A DNA stretch of 64,000 nucleotides from Cladopsammia gracilis (taxonomy: Eukaryota; Cnidaria; Anthozoa; Scleractinia; Dendrophylliidae). The notes under the pieces were generated by a model, which saw nothing but the letters and a program-made list of their open reading frames with translations, was not told the origin of the DNA and made no database searches. The position numbers and the translations under genes are program-made. This document shows, one piece after another, positions 19,266 to 31,323 of this stretch (position 1 is the first letter of the stretch; the number at the start of each line of letters is the position of its first letter). Location of the stretch: NCBI GenBank assembly GCA_022457155.1, contig JAJGOT010000017.1, positions 708,501-772,500 on the forward strand. The letters run 5' to 3'.

Positions 19266-22200
19266 CTCTAAGGTGAAAAATCTGATTGGCTAATTCGCGC
19301 TGGGCGGTAAACATAGTAAATTCCCACGTGAAGGCAGCCATGCGTAAAAGCGCGTGCCAGTTTCTGATTGGTGAACGTACAGTTGACGTACAGTTGACGT
19401 AATTCGATTACAACGAAATCAATGGACGTAATGTGAATAGCCCGGTTCTTATAGCAGGCGTTCCTTCCCTTCTCCCTCTCTCCTTTTCGCGACCCTACCC
19501 CCTCCCCGTTAACGCTTTCCACGTAGGCTAGCGCTTGCACTGCGTTTGCGTTTGCATCGCTCGTGCGAACCAGCGTTCAGAGTCCTGTAACAGAGAAATC
19601 TTCGGCATTTGGACAATCCCAAGAATTTCCGAAAAATTTTCGTCTTCGGCTTGTGGAAGCTTTCGCACCGTTTCCGCCACTTTTAGTAAGTCCTGGAACA
19701 GAGAAATCTTCGGGGGCGTTTGGCGGGACCTTGGTGGTCAATCCCAAGCTTTGACATTTTGCGTTTTTTGTTGTTGTCATTCATGAGCGTCTTAAAATCT
19801 TCGTTTTCTATATTTGACAAGAACATATACACCAAAAAATAGGAAAAAATACAGGTAATTAATTTGGTTGGATCTTTGTCTGAAAAGCGTTTTTCTTTTC
19901 ATCCTTTAATTCAAAAACAGAACCAAAAGATAAATATTTAGATAGTATTTTTGACGAGATTAAAAACTATGGTCGGAAAAAATACCTTGGGCCGTCAAAC
20001 GAAAGTAATTGAAAGAGATCCAAGCCTCGCATTAAAGCCGGTTTTCACTGGTAAGCGTAACCATAAGCGCAAGCATATGGATCAATAATCTAAGACCGTC
20101 TAATACTAATGTCAATGTTCGTTTCTGCTTATGCTTATGCTTTTCTCGCTAGCGAAAACTAGTTTTTAGTTTCTGACTCGTTCAGTCGTTTATTCTTGTT
20201 TGAGCCAGACTTTTTACAAATTGATTCAACTCATGAATTTCAAATTCATATTCCTAGCAACTACGCCCTTATCAATTGTTAAACACTTCATTTTGTTTGG
20301 AAACATTTTCAGTTCTCAATAAAAAAAAGTTCTGTCTTTATATAGATCGTGAATTGAAAACTAATCTTGTCCCGCCGCCATAACATAGACGGGCAATCGT
20401 AAATGAAACCGCGCGAATCTTGTATATTTGATTTTGTTTGTACTTGGCTTTCTTTATTGTTACAATACATATGTACAAACATTGAGTGAAACAAGAGATC
20501 ACTAGCGAATTATTGATTAAAATCTTACTACAAGTAGCTTTAGTAAAGGGCATAATGCCAATGTGGTGATGTGACATATAAAATGCTCATGATAACAGAA
20601 AAAGACCCATTTTGCTCACGCAGATTTCAGTGTTAATTTAATAAGTTGTACGCCTCCGCATAACTAAAACGAATATATAACAAAACTCTAACAAAACATA
20701 TCGTAAAAAATACATTTTACTAGAAGAATCGTCAAGTCACAAAAAAGGAAGGACGTTTTTATTACAGTATATATACCGGCATAGATCTAGATATATATTT
20801 TTTGCACTGATTTGATTGAAATTTATAATGTCACCATTTAAGTGAAAAAAAGACCACCTTCGTCTTTCAAAAGGGGTTGCAATATTTATTCATTACTGAT
20901 TTTTTTTTTCTTTCTTTTAAAACGGGAGTGCTAAAATAAATTTTCCGTGACGGCGAAACTACGGAAAGATTCTTCAAACTAAAATTGTCTAAAACTACAC
21001 TGTTATCATGGTCAAAGAAATAATTTTTTCCCTCTCTTTGCAATGTTTGAAAGTTAATTTCCACGAAAAAAAAATCAAGAAACTATTTTGCCGTTAAGAG
21101 AATAAGCTCTAAGTCAAATATTATTTTAAAAAACGATCTGAGAGGAGTTGTGTGAATTTTCCGACATATTATCGCGATAATTACAAAAAGCGCTTGCGAA
21201 AACCGTTACGCGCTTTCAACTTACCGCAAGAGCGCAAATCTCATATATGATCCTTGAAACAGCAAGTAATTTAGTTTTATTGAATAAATATCCTGCCGAC
21301 TTACGTTTTCAGAGCGAACGCTGTATTCATCTCATGCTTTCTGCATCTCTGGCTTTAGATGAACAATGATTCATTCCATGCAGACAAAACGAGCAGGCTG
21401 GTCGAAAGATTATTACGTTCAATTCATGCCGTGATGTTGTTTTATATAATACATCTTAAATTTTATTATACGTTGTAAAACTATGGGATTCCAAAAGGTT
21501 AATCATACACCTAATCTGTAAAAGTAATAAGGCCAGGCGAATAATCGAAACAATGGCCTGTAATCTTACCGAAGTTATCATTGATATAAATTGCCATAAA
21601 ATAAAGCAAAATTGTGGGCATGATAAGATTTTTAATCTTACAATTTCGTTATTAAACATTGCTGAGTGATGCTTCATAAAACTATAGGTTTCCTTTTCTT
21701 CTTATAACGCCCAGCCCAGAAACATAACGAGAAAAAAAGCAATAAAATATAAACTCATTTACACTTCGTGTATCAATTTTAACGATTAAAATTATTCATA
21801 TCTCCGGAATTGTTGTTAAAAATATTCACTTAGGAAAATGTAGCAGTTATTTATGCGGCCGTGGATGGGATTAAGAAAACACTGAGCATTTTAATGATAG
21901 TTAGTTCCATCTCCATCTCAGTTAATTGAATGTAGATTGACAAAGGCAAAACGAACCGGTGATTTTGTTTCAAAGTTAATGAATCTTGAAGCTTTTATGG
22001 CAAAACAGGTGAAACTTACTCAAAACAAGGAACTCAAACTATAAAGCAATACATGTGAGAAAAAAATGTAAGAAAAAAATCATAAGCTTTGTTGAAATAA
22101 ATTTTCGCTTTGAGGGATTGAAATCAAATCATTTGATATTCTCATTTACACTTGTTAGGTGTATTACTAACCTCTCCTTGAGTACTTTTTTCAATAACTT

Positions 22201-23190
22201 TGTACAAAGTAATTACCAATTCAATCACTTTTCTAGAAAAAGAGAGCATTATTACTGAGCATAGTGTTATTATCACTATTCCTTTGTTTTCGAGTTCATT
22301 ATTTTAAGCCCTTTGTTTAGACCCGCAAGGGCCAAAAACTGATATAAACAAAAATGTCTTTAAAAAGTCTTAACACAAAACATTCGCACAAGAAATACCG
22401 CCTACACAATTTTTTTTTTTGGAAAAGAAACTTTGACCTTGTAAATGAAAAAGTTTTGCTGTGTTTCTGAATTTGAGAAAGTACCTCGTACGGTTAATGG
22501 AATATTACGTCTCGGGGCTAAGGTAAGCGGATATTGAAGTGCAAAACAAACATGGAGAATTTCATCAAAATGAGCGGGAAAAAACTAAACAAAATCAAGT
22601 ATATTTGCTTCTAAAACTTCGCCATGACACTTTATATGAAAATAAACTAATAAATCAACGAAAAGATTCCCAAAATAACCTGACGGCTTGAAAAAGCTAT
22701 ACCGTAAAGAGAATCGCAAATAGCATTGTACAAATTGCCAACAACCTTGCGATTTATTACATGTAATAAAAAACGTCTTTGTTAAAAAACTGTTTTCAAA
22801 ATAACTCTCCAGTTAATATAAATTCTCTAGTAAGGTTTTGAGAGGACGACAAATATTCCAAAATTCCAAAACAAACCTTTTTAGCATAGCTAGAATTTAA
22901 AACAATATTTGTTATGGTCTAAAGAATTCTTTTTAACTTAAAAGCCATCGAAACTTGTAGACGTCGCATGTCAAAATTGCCCTACGCGCGTTTTCCTAAG
23001 ATAGATAATTAACTGTGGGAATAGGTCATGAAGATATTTACTTTGACAAATTCTCTTAAAAGCAGATGGTTTATTGAAACTTCCTATAGCCGCTCAACGG
23101 GAGTGGATACGCGAAAAGTCGAATAAGGAAGCGTTTTACAGAGCTTCATTTACCGGCGCCAACCTTTTATTTCACGGGGGCTGAGTTCCG
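19266..23190. other. AT-rich intergenic DNA
   Basis: I see no gene in nearly 4 kb. At about 20034-20165 there is a loose inverted repeat (GTTTTCACTGGTAAGCGTAA versus GCTTATGCTTATGCTTTTCT...GCGAAAAC), probably a small MITE. At 19585-19720 the phrase AGTCCTGTAACAGAGAAATC recurs as AGTCCTGGAACAGAGAAATC. The rest is low-complexity A/T sequence. Confidence 0.5.
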
Positions 23191-23198
23191 GTACCAGG

Positions 23199-23292
23199 GT
23201 ATAAAGCCCTCAAACCAAGTCAGATATCACAGTTATTCACCTGCAGGTCTGACAAGTTGAGAGCTGTTGAGTACAGTTGAGAATTTTATAAC
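23199..23292 (+). promoter_or_regulatory. TATA promoter and non-coding first exon of the peptide gene
   Basis: GTATAAAG at 23199-23206 is followed about 28 bases later by an initiator-like TCACAGTT (about 23228). A clean splice donor, AAC|GTAAGT, closes a short exon at 23292. The matching acceptor, GATCGCCAG|GTCATCATG, ends at 24831, six bases before the peptide gene's ATG. This gives a non-coding leader exon of about 60 nt and a 1539-bp intron. It is inferred from signals only. Confidence 0.6.
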
Positions 23293-24837
23293 GTAAGTAC
23301 ATTTTTTGAACCCTTGTCAAGATGCGGCATTTATCAAGCTATGGTTACACTCTGTTTATCTAATTTTTTTACTTTCTTAATTATCGATCGCCTTAAATTT
23401 AGAACCTTTAAAATGTTAAGATCAGACACAGTTAAACATTTTTAACATTCAAACCCGGCTTATCATGAATCCGACCTTTTGAAATGTATTGTATCGAGCC
23501 TCGACAGTTATGAAAAAAAGAAAAGATAGATCGATTGAAGTTCTTTTATTTAACCGCTCCTTCCTTAAGCGTTGCTTCGATCCGTAAGGAAAGATCGAAC
23601 GTTCTTCTTTGAGTTTCACATTTTCTTTCAGATATTATTCAAACCGAACTTTAACGTTAAGGTACTTTGTAACGCTTGAGTTTAGGCGCAGAAGCCGAAG
23701 CTATGCCACTTTTTTTATGTAATTTTCTTCTGGTTTCTCTTACATCTCGAGGTTTATCCACTGCTTACCAATTTGAATGATTAATTCGTCAGCTTTTTGG
23801 AGAAGTAGAAAAGTGATTTTTTTTCTTTGCTGTGTAAGACAAAATTAAAGTTTTGTGACTAAAAGCAAATTTTTCGTCGACGCATCAAGTCAGTTTGCAA
23901 TTCGGTTAACGCCGTTGGTCTATATAAAAAAAGACTATTTCGTTTCTAGAAAACAGACTTCAAGTAGATATAAAAACTAAAATAGCTAATCAACACCTTA
24001 CTGAAAAACCGTTTTGAAATAAAAATTTTACTAAAATTCCAGCTATCGATATGAAAGGAAAACAGCAGTATTTCCACTTTTTTGTAAAATTGAGTTTTAC
24101 TTCTGAAAATGCGTTCTCGTGAAGCAAGGTTTGTTCGGTAAAAATAATCAACAATATCAGTTAGTTACATTTTGACATACTCCCACGCGTCAGTACAGAC
24201 CGCGGCGGAAAGGCGTTTACTACTTTTAAAAGGTAAAACAACATGTCAGTCTTTTGTAAATGATGGAGCAACGCCTAAGTAAAAGATTCCACAATTTGTA
24301 AAATAATAATTTGAAAAAAGCCACAGCTCTAAGAATACGCAAAAAGAATGATGTTTCTTGAATCCCTTCGCATATATTGGTTATGGGGGGAGGAGACGGA
24401 GAGGACTAGAAATGATTCGTAACGTCCTTAAATAGAATAATCTGTTATAACGTAAAGAGTTTAAACTAGCCACGGCATAAAAAGTAATGAAATGCATCCA
24501 GAACGTAATTAAACAAAATGTTAATGAACTGCACGGGTTTTCACGTGCGTAATATTCCAGTGGTGCATTTATTAGCCGTCGGCCGTTTGTGTCTCACGAA
24601 GAATTTGAATTATAAAAATGTGTGGTGAATTTTTGGTGTTACTCGCTAAGATTTGGACTTGAATTTTGCCTGAACAGAATCTTCTAAGATACCGAGAGGC
24701 AAGCTAAATGGCTCTAGCTCGATGAATTATTCATTTTATCAAAGACGTCTCGGAAGACTCGCTGCGCTCGCTACCGTGTTCCACTACTGGAATTAACTCA
24801 TAAACTAATACACTGCTCATTTGATCGCCAGGTCATC

Positions 24838-25098
24838 ATGAACCAGCTGAGATTAGTCCTTCTTATTGGCTGCCTAACTTCTTTTCTGTTCTTCGAATTG
24901 GCCAATGCTCACTTTCGTCTCGGCCGGGGAATGGAACGAGCCGGAGCTGCGCCCTTAGAAGAGCGAAGGGCCGCCCCGCATGATGGTGGGTTCCAGGACG
25001 CGCGGGCTGAAGTCAAACGAGAAATGCTGCTGAAACGCCTGGAAAATATCTTAGATAAATATGAATCGAGGATGAGGCGTAGCGAGGTAGATAATTAA
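24838..25098 (+). CDS. Secreted peptide precursor, 86 aa, unrecognised
   Basis: Residues 1-24 form a classic signal peptide: basic Arg5, a hydrophobic core, and the ANA|H cleavage motif. The mature part has no cysteine and is cut by paired basic sites, RR (43-44), KR (60-61), KR (66-67) and RR (80-81), the layout of a neuropeptide or hormone prohormone. The mature protein would start HFRLGR (25-30); Gly-Arg after Leu is the usual amidation signal, so an HFRL-amide is possible. Between KR61 and RR81 lies an amphipathic helical stretch, EMLLKRLENILDKYESRM. A TATA promoter and a spliced leader exon precede it. It matches no family I know, and a non-neuronal secreted protein remains possible. Cysteine-free composition argues against typical cnidarian toxin families. 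Confidence 0.7.
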   Translation: MNQLRLVLLIGCLTSFLFFELANAHFRLGRGMERAGAAPLEERRAAPHDGGFQDARAEVKREMLLKRLENILDKYESRMRRSEVDN

Positions 25099-25379
25099 CC
25101 AAAGGTATGAACTACAAAGATTTTCACACTGCATGGTATACCGGTTTGAATTTCTCTCATGGAATACCGCCCTAGCATTTTACAAAATTCTGCTACAAAA
25201 ATAGCGCACGCGATATTTGGTTTGGAAAAAAATATGAGTAGGTCTTAAATGAAATGAAAATTCTTAATATTACTTTGAGACGATGAAAATTAGAGTTCAT
25301 ATTGTTCGAGTTCATATATCAAATTTCATGTGCTCCCATCAAATTTGAACCTGCAAAACTGTATTTTTAATATACGATA

Positions 25380-25790
25380 GACTTTCTCAAAGTCGTTCGC
25401 TTCTCGTTTCCGGTTAAAGACCCCGGTGCGAACGACTTTTATCGCTTGCAGCGCGCCAAATTTACAGGAGGAATTTTCCTCCTGTCGCGTTATCCAATCA
25501 GAGAACAGCGTTGTCAAGTGCACGTCAATCAAACCAGATAAATTGCTCGATCACGCGTGTAAGATGAAACCAACAATCTCTTTCGAATTCAACTCGTCGT
25601 CTGATCGTCTCGTGAGTGAGTTTTTCTATTTACTATTTTCTGAAAATATTATGCGTTCAATCAAGGACGCAATCGCGTACGGTTTGCGGAAAGCAAACTA
25701 TGACGTCATTTGATTCGTTTTCCAGCAGGGGAAACAAGTCGAGCTCTCGCGCTTCGCGCTGAGCTCTGAGCTCGACTTGTAGGCAAGTCT
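25380..25790. repeat. Cluster of hairpin-forming inverted repeats
   Basis: AAAGTCGTTCGC (25390-25401) is inverted at about 25426-25437. CAGGAGGAATTTTCCTCCTG near 25466 is a near-perfect palindrome. At 25735-25780, AAGTCGAGCTC...GAGCTCGACTT forms another hairpin around GCGCTTCGCGC. Together they suggest a small foldback element; no protein is encoded. Confidence 0.55.
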
Positions 25791-25809
25791 AAATATACGA
25801 GAGTGGACG

Positions 25810-26300
25810 AGCTAGAGATCTTTTTTTGTCTAGCAGACATATTTCATGAGAATTTCTGCATTTTTTTCTTTGCGTTACTAAGTTCGGTTTTTATGCGCTT
25901 GGCAATCGTTATCATCTTCATCATTAACGAGTTTTTATTTGTTTGTCTAGCAGACATATTTCAGAGAATTTCTGCAGTTATTTCCCTGTGTTACTAATTT
26001 CGGGTTTTAAGCGCTTGGCAATTGTCATAATCATCATCATCTTCATCATTAACGAGTTTTTTTATTTGTTTGTCTAGTAGACATATTTCTGAGAATTTCT
26101 GCAGTGATTTCCCTGTGTTGCTAAGTTCGGTTTTATCCGCTTAGCAATCGTCATCATCATCATCATCGTTGTCATCGTCATTGTTATCGTCATCATCGAC
26201 GAGTTTTCATTCGTTTGTCCAGCAGTCATATTTAATGAGAATTTCTGTAGTTATTTCTTTGCGTTACTGTGTTCAGATTTTATCTCTTAGCCATCATCAT
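25810..26300 (+). repeat. Minisatellite, about four units of 115-150 bp
   Basis: Each unit reads roughly TTTGTCTAGCAGACATATTT, GAGAATTTCTGCAGTTATTT, GTGTTACTAAGTTCGGTTTT, GCGCTTGGCAATCGTCATCA, then an ATC-rich tail and AACGAGTTTTT. Units start near 25817, 25942, 26070 and 26213. The ATC tail lengthens from unit to unit. Confidence 0.8.
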
Positions 26301-26356
26301 TATCTTCGTCAGGTTTTATCTCTTAGCCATCATCATCATCATCATCATTATCGTCG

Positions 26357-26403
<47 letters not shown>

Positions 26404-26780
26404 GTCATCATCATCATCATCATCATCATCGTCATCGTCATCATCATCATCATCGTCATCATCATCATCATCATCATCGTCATCATCATCATCGTTATCT
26501 TCGTCATCATCATCATTATCGTCGTCATCATCATCGTCATCATCATCATCATCGTCATCATCATCATCATCATCATCGTCATCATCATCATCGTTATCTT
26601 CGTCATCATCATCATTATCTTCGTCATCATCATCATCATCATCATCGTCATCATCATCATCGTTATCTTCGTCATCATCATCATTATCTTCGTCATCATC
26701 ATCATCATCATCATCGTCATCATCATCATCGTTATCTTCGTCATCATCATCATTATCTTCGTCATCATCATCATCATCAG
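26290..26780 (+). repeat. (ATC)n microsatellite with a 69-bp higher-order period
   Basis: Almost 490 bases of ATC triplets are interrupted by GTC, TTATCTTCG and similar variants. In the last 230 bases the interruptions recur every 69 bases (23 triplets). All frames are open, giving runs of His, Ile or Met; these are not proteins. Confidence 0.95.
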
Positions 26781-29700
26781 TCTTTTAAATGGCTTAAGTT
26801 ATTCACTCTGAATGATAGAAAAAGACAATTCTCGTCCATCTCTCATCTCCCTTTTTTCATTCATTCTTATTTTCTCCTGGCTAATACCTTTTTTTTCCCT
26901 TAATAGGACTACAGGCGGTCAGAACGGATTTCCAATTAGAACAATACTTTGCAGTTATAATAGAACACGAGCGGATCCTTTTAGTTTCCGTCAAATAGTG
27001 TGTGTAATATAAAATAACCATATTTACAAATGATATTTATGAACATTTATTCTGCATGGTTTCAACTAAGGCTCTATTTTATTCAGTTGCATACATCAGT
27101 GTGCAGGTTAAATTCAGTTGCATGCATCAGTGTGCAGGTTAAATTCAGCTGCATGCGTGACTTGAGATATTGGTAACATTGTAACATTTCCGAAACACTT
27201 CGGTTTATCGTTAGAGTTCTTTAGTTCTTTTTCTCATGTAGTGCAACTTCCTTAGACAATCGTCAGCATGATGTGCATTAAATGCTTCAAATGTGAAGAA
27301 TACTGAGTGTTTTTATTTGTGCGCTTTTTATTTAACTCGTGAGTACGTGAGCCCGCGATATGTAATGGTCATCTGCCTTACCCATGAGAACGACGTTGGA
27401 GGGTGGGGACGCAGGGGGTGGGGACGCAGTGGGTGGGGAGTTGGTGGGGAGTTGGTAATGAAGAACGTCAAGGAGAATGGAGGGTCCGAACGTTTACTTT
27501 TCACGAGTTAGCTCATAAGAGCCTTCGATTTATTTTAACTCCGTTTTATTCTAAGTGCGTGGTGCTTTCCTGCGTGTGCGCGTGTTTGCGCTCGCTATCT
27601 TAATTAAAGGTACCAAACTTAGCACACTATAAGTACCTCCTGGTGGCTCTCATAAATCCTTAGAAAACTTTTCTAAGGATTTGTCAGAGGTTTATATGGA
27701 GTTTCTGGTGGCGCTACAGGTTTGTTCACCTATAGCTCCGAGAAGGCGTCATAAAGGAATGTTACGCATCAGCCACAAGTCGTCACTTGACAAATTCAAT
27801 GAACAATGGTTGTTTTAAAGATAAAATTGAGTTTCCGAGTACAGTTGCTCTATAGAGGCGGATAAAGCCCTGATAAGAAAAGGTCCAACAGTAGAGAAAC
27901 AACGCGGCTTCCGTGTTCGCCTCTAAAACGATTGGCACACGCTAGCACCTAGAACTTTCTTTCGATCAATACGTAACGGTCTTCCATTGAAAAACAAGAA
28001 CCTTAATAACTGACAACTTTTGTACAAAAATTTATTTCGGAATTTATTTTGTCTTGGAAAATAAAAATAATGAATGATGATGCCATCGCTTGCCATCGAT
28101 TTCAATTGAAAACCGACAACAACCAATTCTATTAAAAATCATAAATTTTCCTGCCATCGAATGGTCATCGATTTCTGATATCAATCAATTGTTGTTGACT
28201 GATATCAATTGTCATCTATTATCGATTTCATCGATTGCTCTGCACGCCGGGACATATCCACTCCATATCCATACCCACTGTCTTCAAACTAGATTTTGCC
28301 ATATTCGATTGTTCTCTAAATGTACGGGTAACCCAGATATACTAATAAAAATTGCTTTGGGATTTTATTTGATTGTACTGTAAAGTGGCACACTCAACGG
28401 TTCGGTGTTACCCAGAGATAAAAATAATCCAGATTTCGCTGGTTGGCATCTCGTTTGGTGAAAACAACAACAACAACAACAACAGAAAAAAAAGAACAGT
28501 TTAAGTTATAAAGGTTATCTTTGTGGTGTGGTGGAAAAACTGGGGGTGAAAGGGGATAACAGTAAATCCACTGACTCACTTTCCCACGTGAATCTTTCAA
28601 ACGGCCCCTCGTCCTTAACTTACGGTTGCCGTTTATCAATGAAGCAATGATGAAGCTGACATGACGGTTCCAGTCGTGGAAATGTTAAACTTGCCACATC
28701 AGAAGCACGCATCTCGCCTTCACTTTTGAGTTCAATAAAAGGGATTATGAAAAGGAAACTCCTTTTTTTGTGTGGTGCACTGTGCATCTGTAATGACCGT
28801 ATCGGTTTATAAAACTAGTCTCACTAAAGGCGAAATTTAGGGCTCTTAAAACTGATGAAAATGAAATAAAAATTCTCAAAATCACTGCTATGTTGTTAAA
28901 CTTTGTTTTTCTCTGTTCACTTTGACGATTTGTGGCTCGCGAAAACGGTATTTTCAAAATAACGTTCGACTCGGCCATTACATTTACAGATGCACACACC
29001 ACACCACACAAACAGGGGATTGGGGTGGTTTTTTAGGACAAAAGTTTTTCTTAACTAGTTTTGCCCGAGGTTGTCAGTAGCATTACAGCCCATGTCAATA
29101 CGAAAAAAACGGGCAACGAAAGCATAAGCATAAACGCAAGGATACTTGCTCTCGACTCTCGTAAAAACGCAACCTGGCAAAATAGGAGCACATAATAGAA
29201 ATAGTAATAGTAAGCAAAACGCAGAATAAAAAAAATGCCTGGAACTTAACAAGAAAACACTTTCCTTTTTTAAATTTGTAACTGCAAACAACATTAGGAA
29301 AATTAAATGGGAGGGGTACCATTGATACAACCGATTAGCTTCTTATGTACAAGACTCGCTCGTATAAATAGAGAAGTTAGCGTTTTCTGTATGTCGCGTC
29401 ATATTTTCTCTCGTATGAATATATGGCCCTATTCATATGATAAGCGCGTGTAAGCGGGCTAAAATGTTAAACAGTAACACCAGGACAATCAATGTACACA
29501 AAATTTGATTTGCGTTAAATTTTTAGCCACATGCCGACATTTGTAATTTTTCATGTTTTTAACAAATGAACTTTTTTACTTTTGTAACATCAACAGCGCC
29601 CCCCAAAACCCCGAAGTTTTATTTTGTGCTCATACTCAATGACGCTACACAGTTTTAATCATACCATGAACAATGTTATTGCATATTATAATGTTTTATT

Positions 29701-31323
29701 GATCCGCGCTTGCAGGGAACTGAAGCAAGCTTTGCTTTCCCTGGCGTATGCTGCGCTTGTGCGCAAATGCATGAGGAAACTGGATAAGTGGAAAAAATTG
29801 TGGACGCAACAGTGTAACCCTATCTACTAGTTGAACGTCGATTCAAACAGAAAATCTCATTAAACAATCTCTTTCTTGTTAGTCGAGTGGGCAGGCTTAT
29901 CAGACGAGCGAGCGAACGACGCTCAAGCTAACGAGTCGAGCGACCCTTCCGGCTCGTTCGCTTTCACTCCGTCACTTACTTGCCTCTCCACTAGCTCGTC
30001 CGTTAGACGATCTCGTTCGTGACTGGCTCGCCCGCTGGACTAGCATGCTCGTGAAAAGCTCGCCTGTTCGACCCGCTCACCGGTTGGACCAGCTCGCTCG
30101 TATCTAGCTCGCTGGGACTAGCTCGCCCTTTTAACTACCACACCCGTTACCAGCTAGCTTGCTCGACAAGCTCGCCCGTGACGAACTCGCCCTCTCAACT
30201 AGCCAGAAAGGGACTGCTAGCAGACTAGGATCTTTTCAGCAAGTTAACAGGACAAACAGGACTTGAAATTTTTAAAAATTTATAACTAGAGGTTACAAAT
30301 TGTAAGTGAAATGCCGCGAGTCGATACTGGGCAGTACTATATCATAACGTATGAATGTATTATAGAAACAATAATGCACCTATTAATGTTTTCCCCGACC
30401 AGGGGAAGGCAGGCGTACACGGGCATTTGACTCGAATTCTCAGCCTGATTTGACTTCCGGGTCCCGGTTCCTGGAAAGCCGATTAACTGAAACTATCCCT
30501 CGATTAGCGGTTAATCCACGGTTAAATTTCTTATTCCCAGGATAACTAATCGAGGGATAAAAAGGCAAAATCCATAGGATATCACGCCAACTATAAATAA
30601 AATAAAATATAAGAAAAATCAAATTAAATAAAAATAACTAAAAATCTGATATATCTAAAAATCTAAATAGTTATTCACATGCAGGTGCGTTATAGTTATT
30701 CACATGCAGGCGCGCGCAAAAATGACAATGCGCGGGGAACAGGCGTCTTACACGAAACTTGCAAGCTCTTGTCAAAGAATCTCGTCACAAATTCTATAAA
30801 TCAAACCTTGACATTTGTTGCTTTAGTCGAAGAAAAAAAAACCGTAATCTCTTGCGATCTGCAACATGGAAATTTGTTGCGTGCGCGTGGATTGTAATAC
30901 GCGAATTGTTGCACAAGATATGCGCGCGCATCGAAGTTATAGTGACACCGCTGGACACAGGCAGGCTCGAAATCATCGAGATAAACAAAACTCCGTAGAA
31001 TCGAGATTGTGCTGGCATTACTTCAGGCAACACAGGGATGCCATCAGGTACGGGGATCCTGTCAAGATTAGTGTGCTGCTCGCTCGGAAGCTCGAAGCAA
31101 TTACTTTGAAGAATTGTACCTTAAAATAAATGATAATGATGGCGATGACGAGGATGACGGTTGCATAATTGATAATTTTAATTGCAAATTAATTAAAATT
31201 AATAATGAAGCGCTACCCTTTTACGTCACAACCGTTAATGAAGTCATCATATTCTAACAGAAAAAACTAACTAAAGTTTACTCGCACTGTCTGAGGACTT
31301 CAAATTCGCATTTGTTTGCCACA
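26781..31323. other. Intergenic DNA with small repeats, no gene seen
   Basis: No supported gene. It contains a 34-bp tandem repeat, TTCAGTTGCATGCATCAGTG then TGCAGGTTAAA (27083-27155), a G-rich GGTGGGGACGCAG stretch (27400-27455), a (CAA)n run at 28466-28483, and the degenerate array described at 29885-30225. A reading frame at 29624-29830 shows no family resemblance. Confidence 0.5.
29885..30225. repeat. Degenerate short tandem repeat, core AGCTCGCCCGT
   Basis: More than twenty imperfect copies of an 11-18-bp phrase around CTAGCTCG(C/T)(C/T)CGT occur on the plus strand, with the inverse (ACGAGCGAGC) at the left edge. The region is locally GC-rich compared with its flanks. Confidence 0.65.

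Noticed and set aside
26169..26903. His-, Ile- and Met-rich reading frames
   Set aside because: These are translations of an (ATC)n microsatellite open in every frame.
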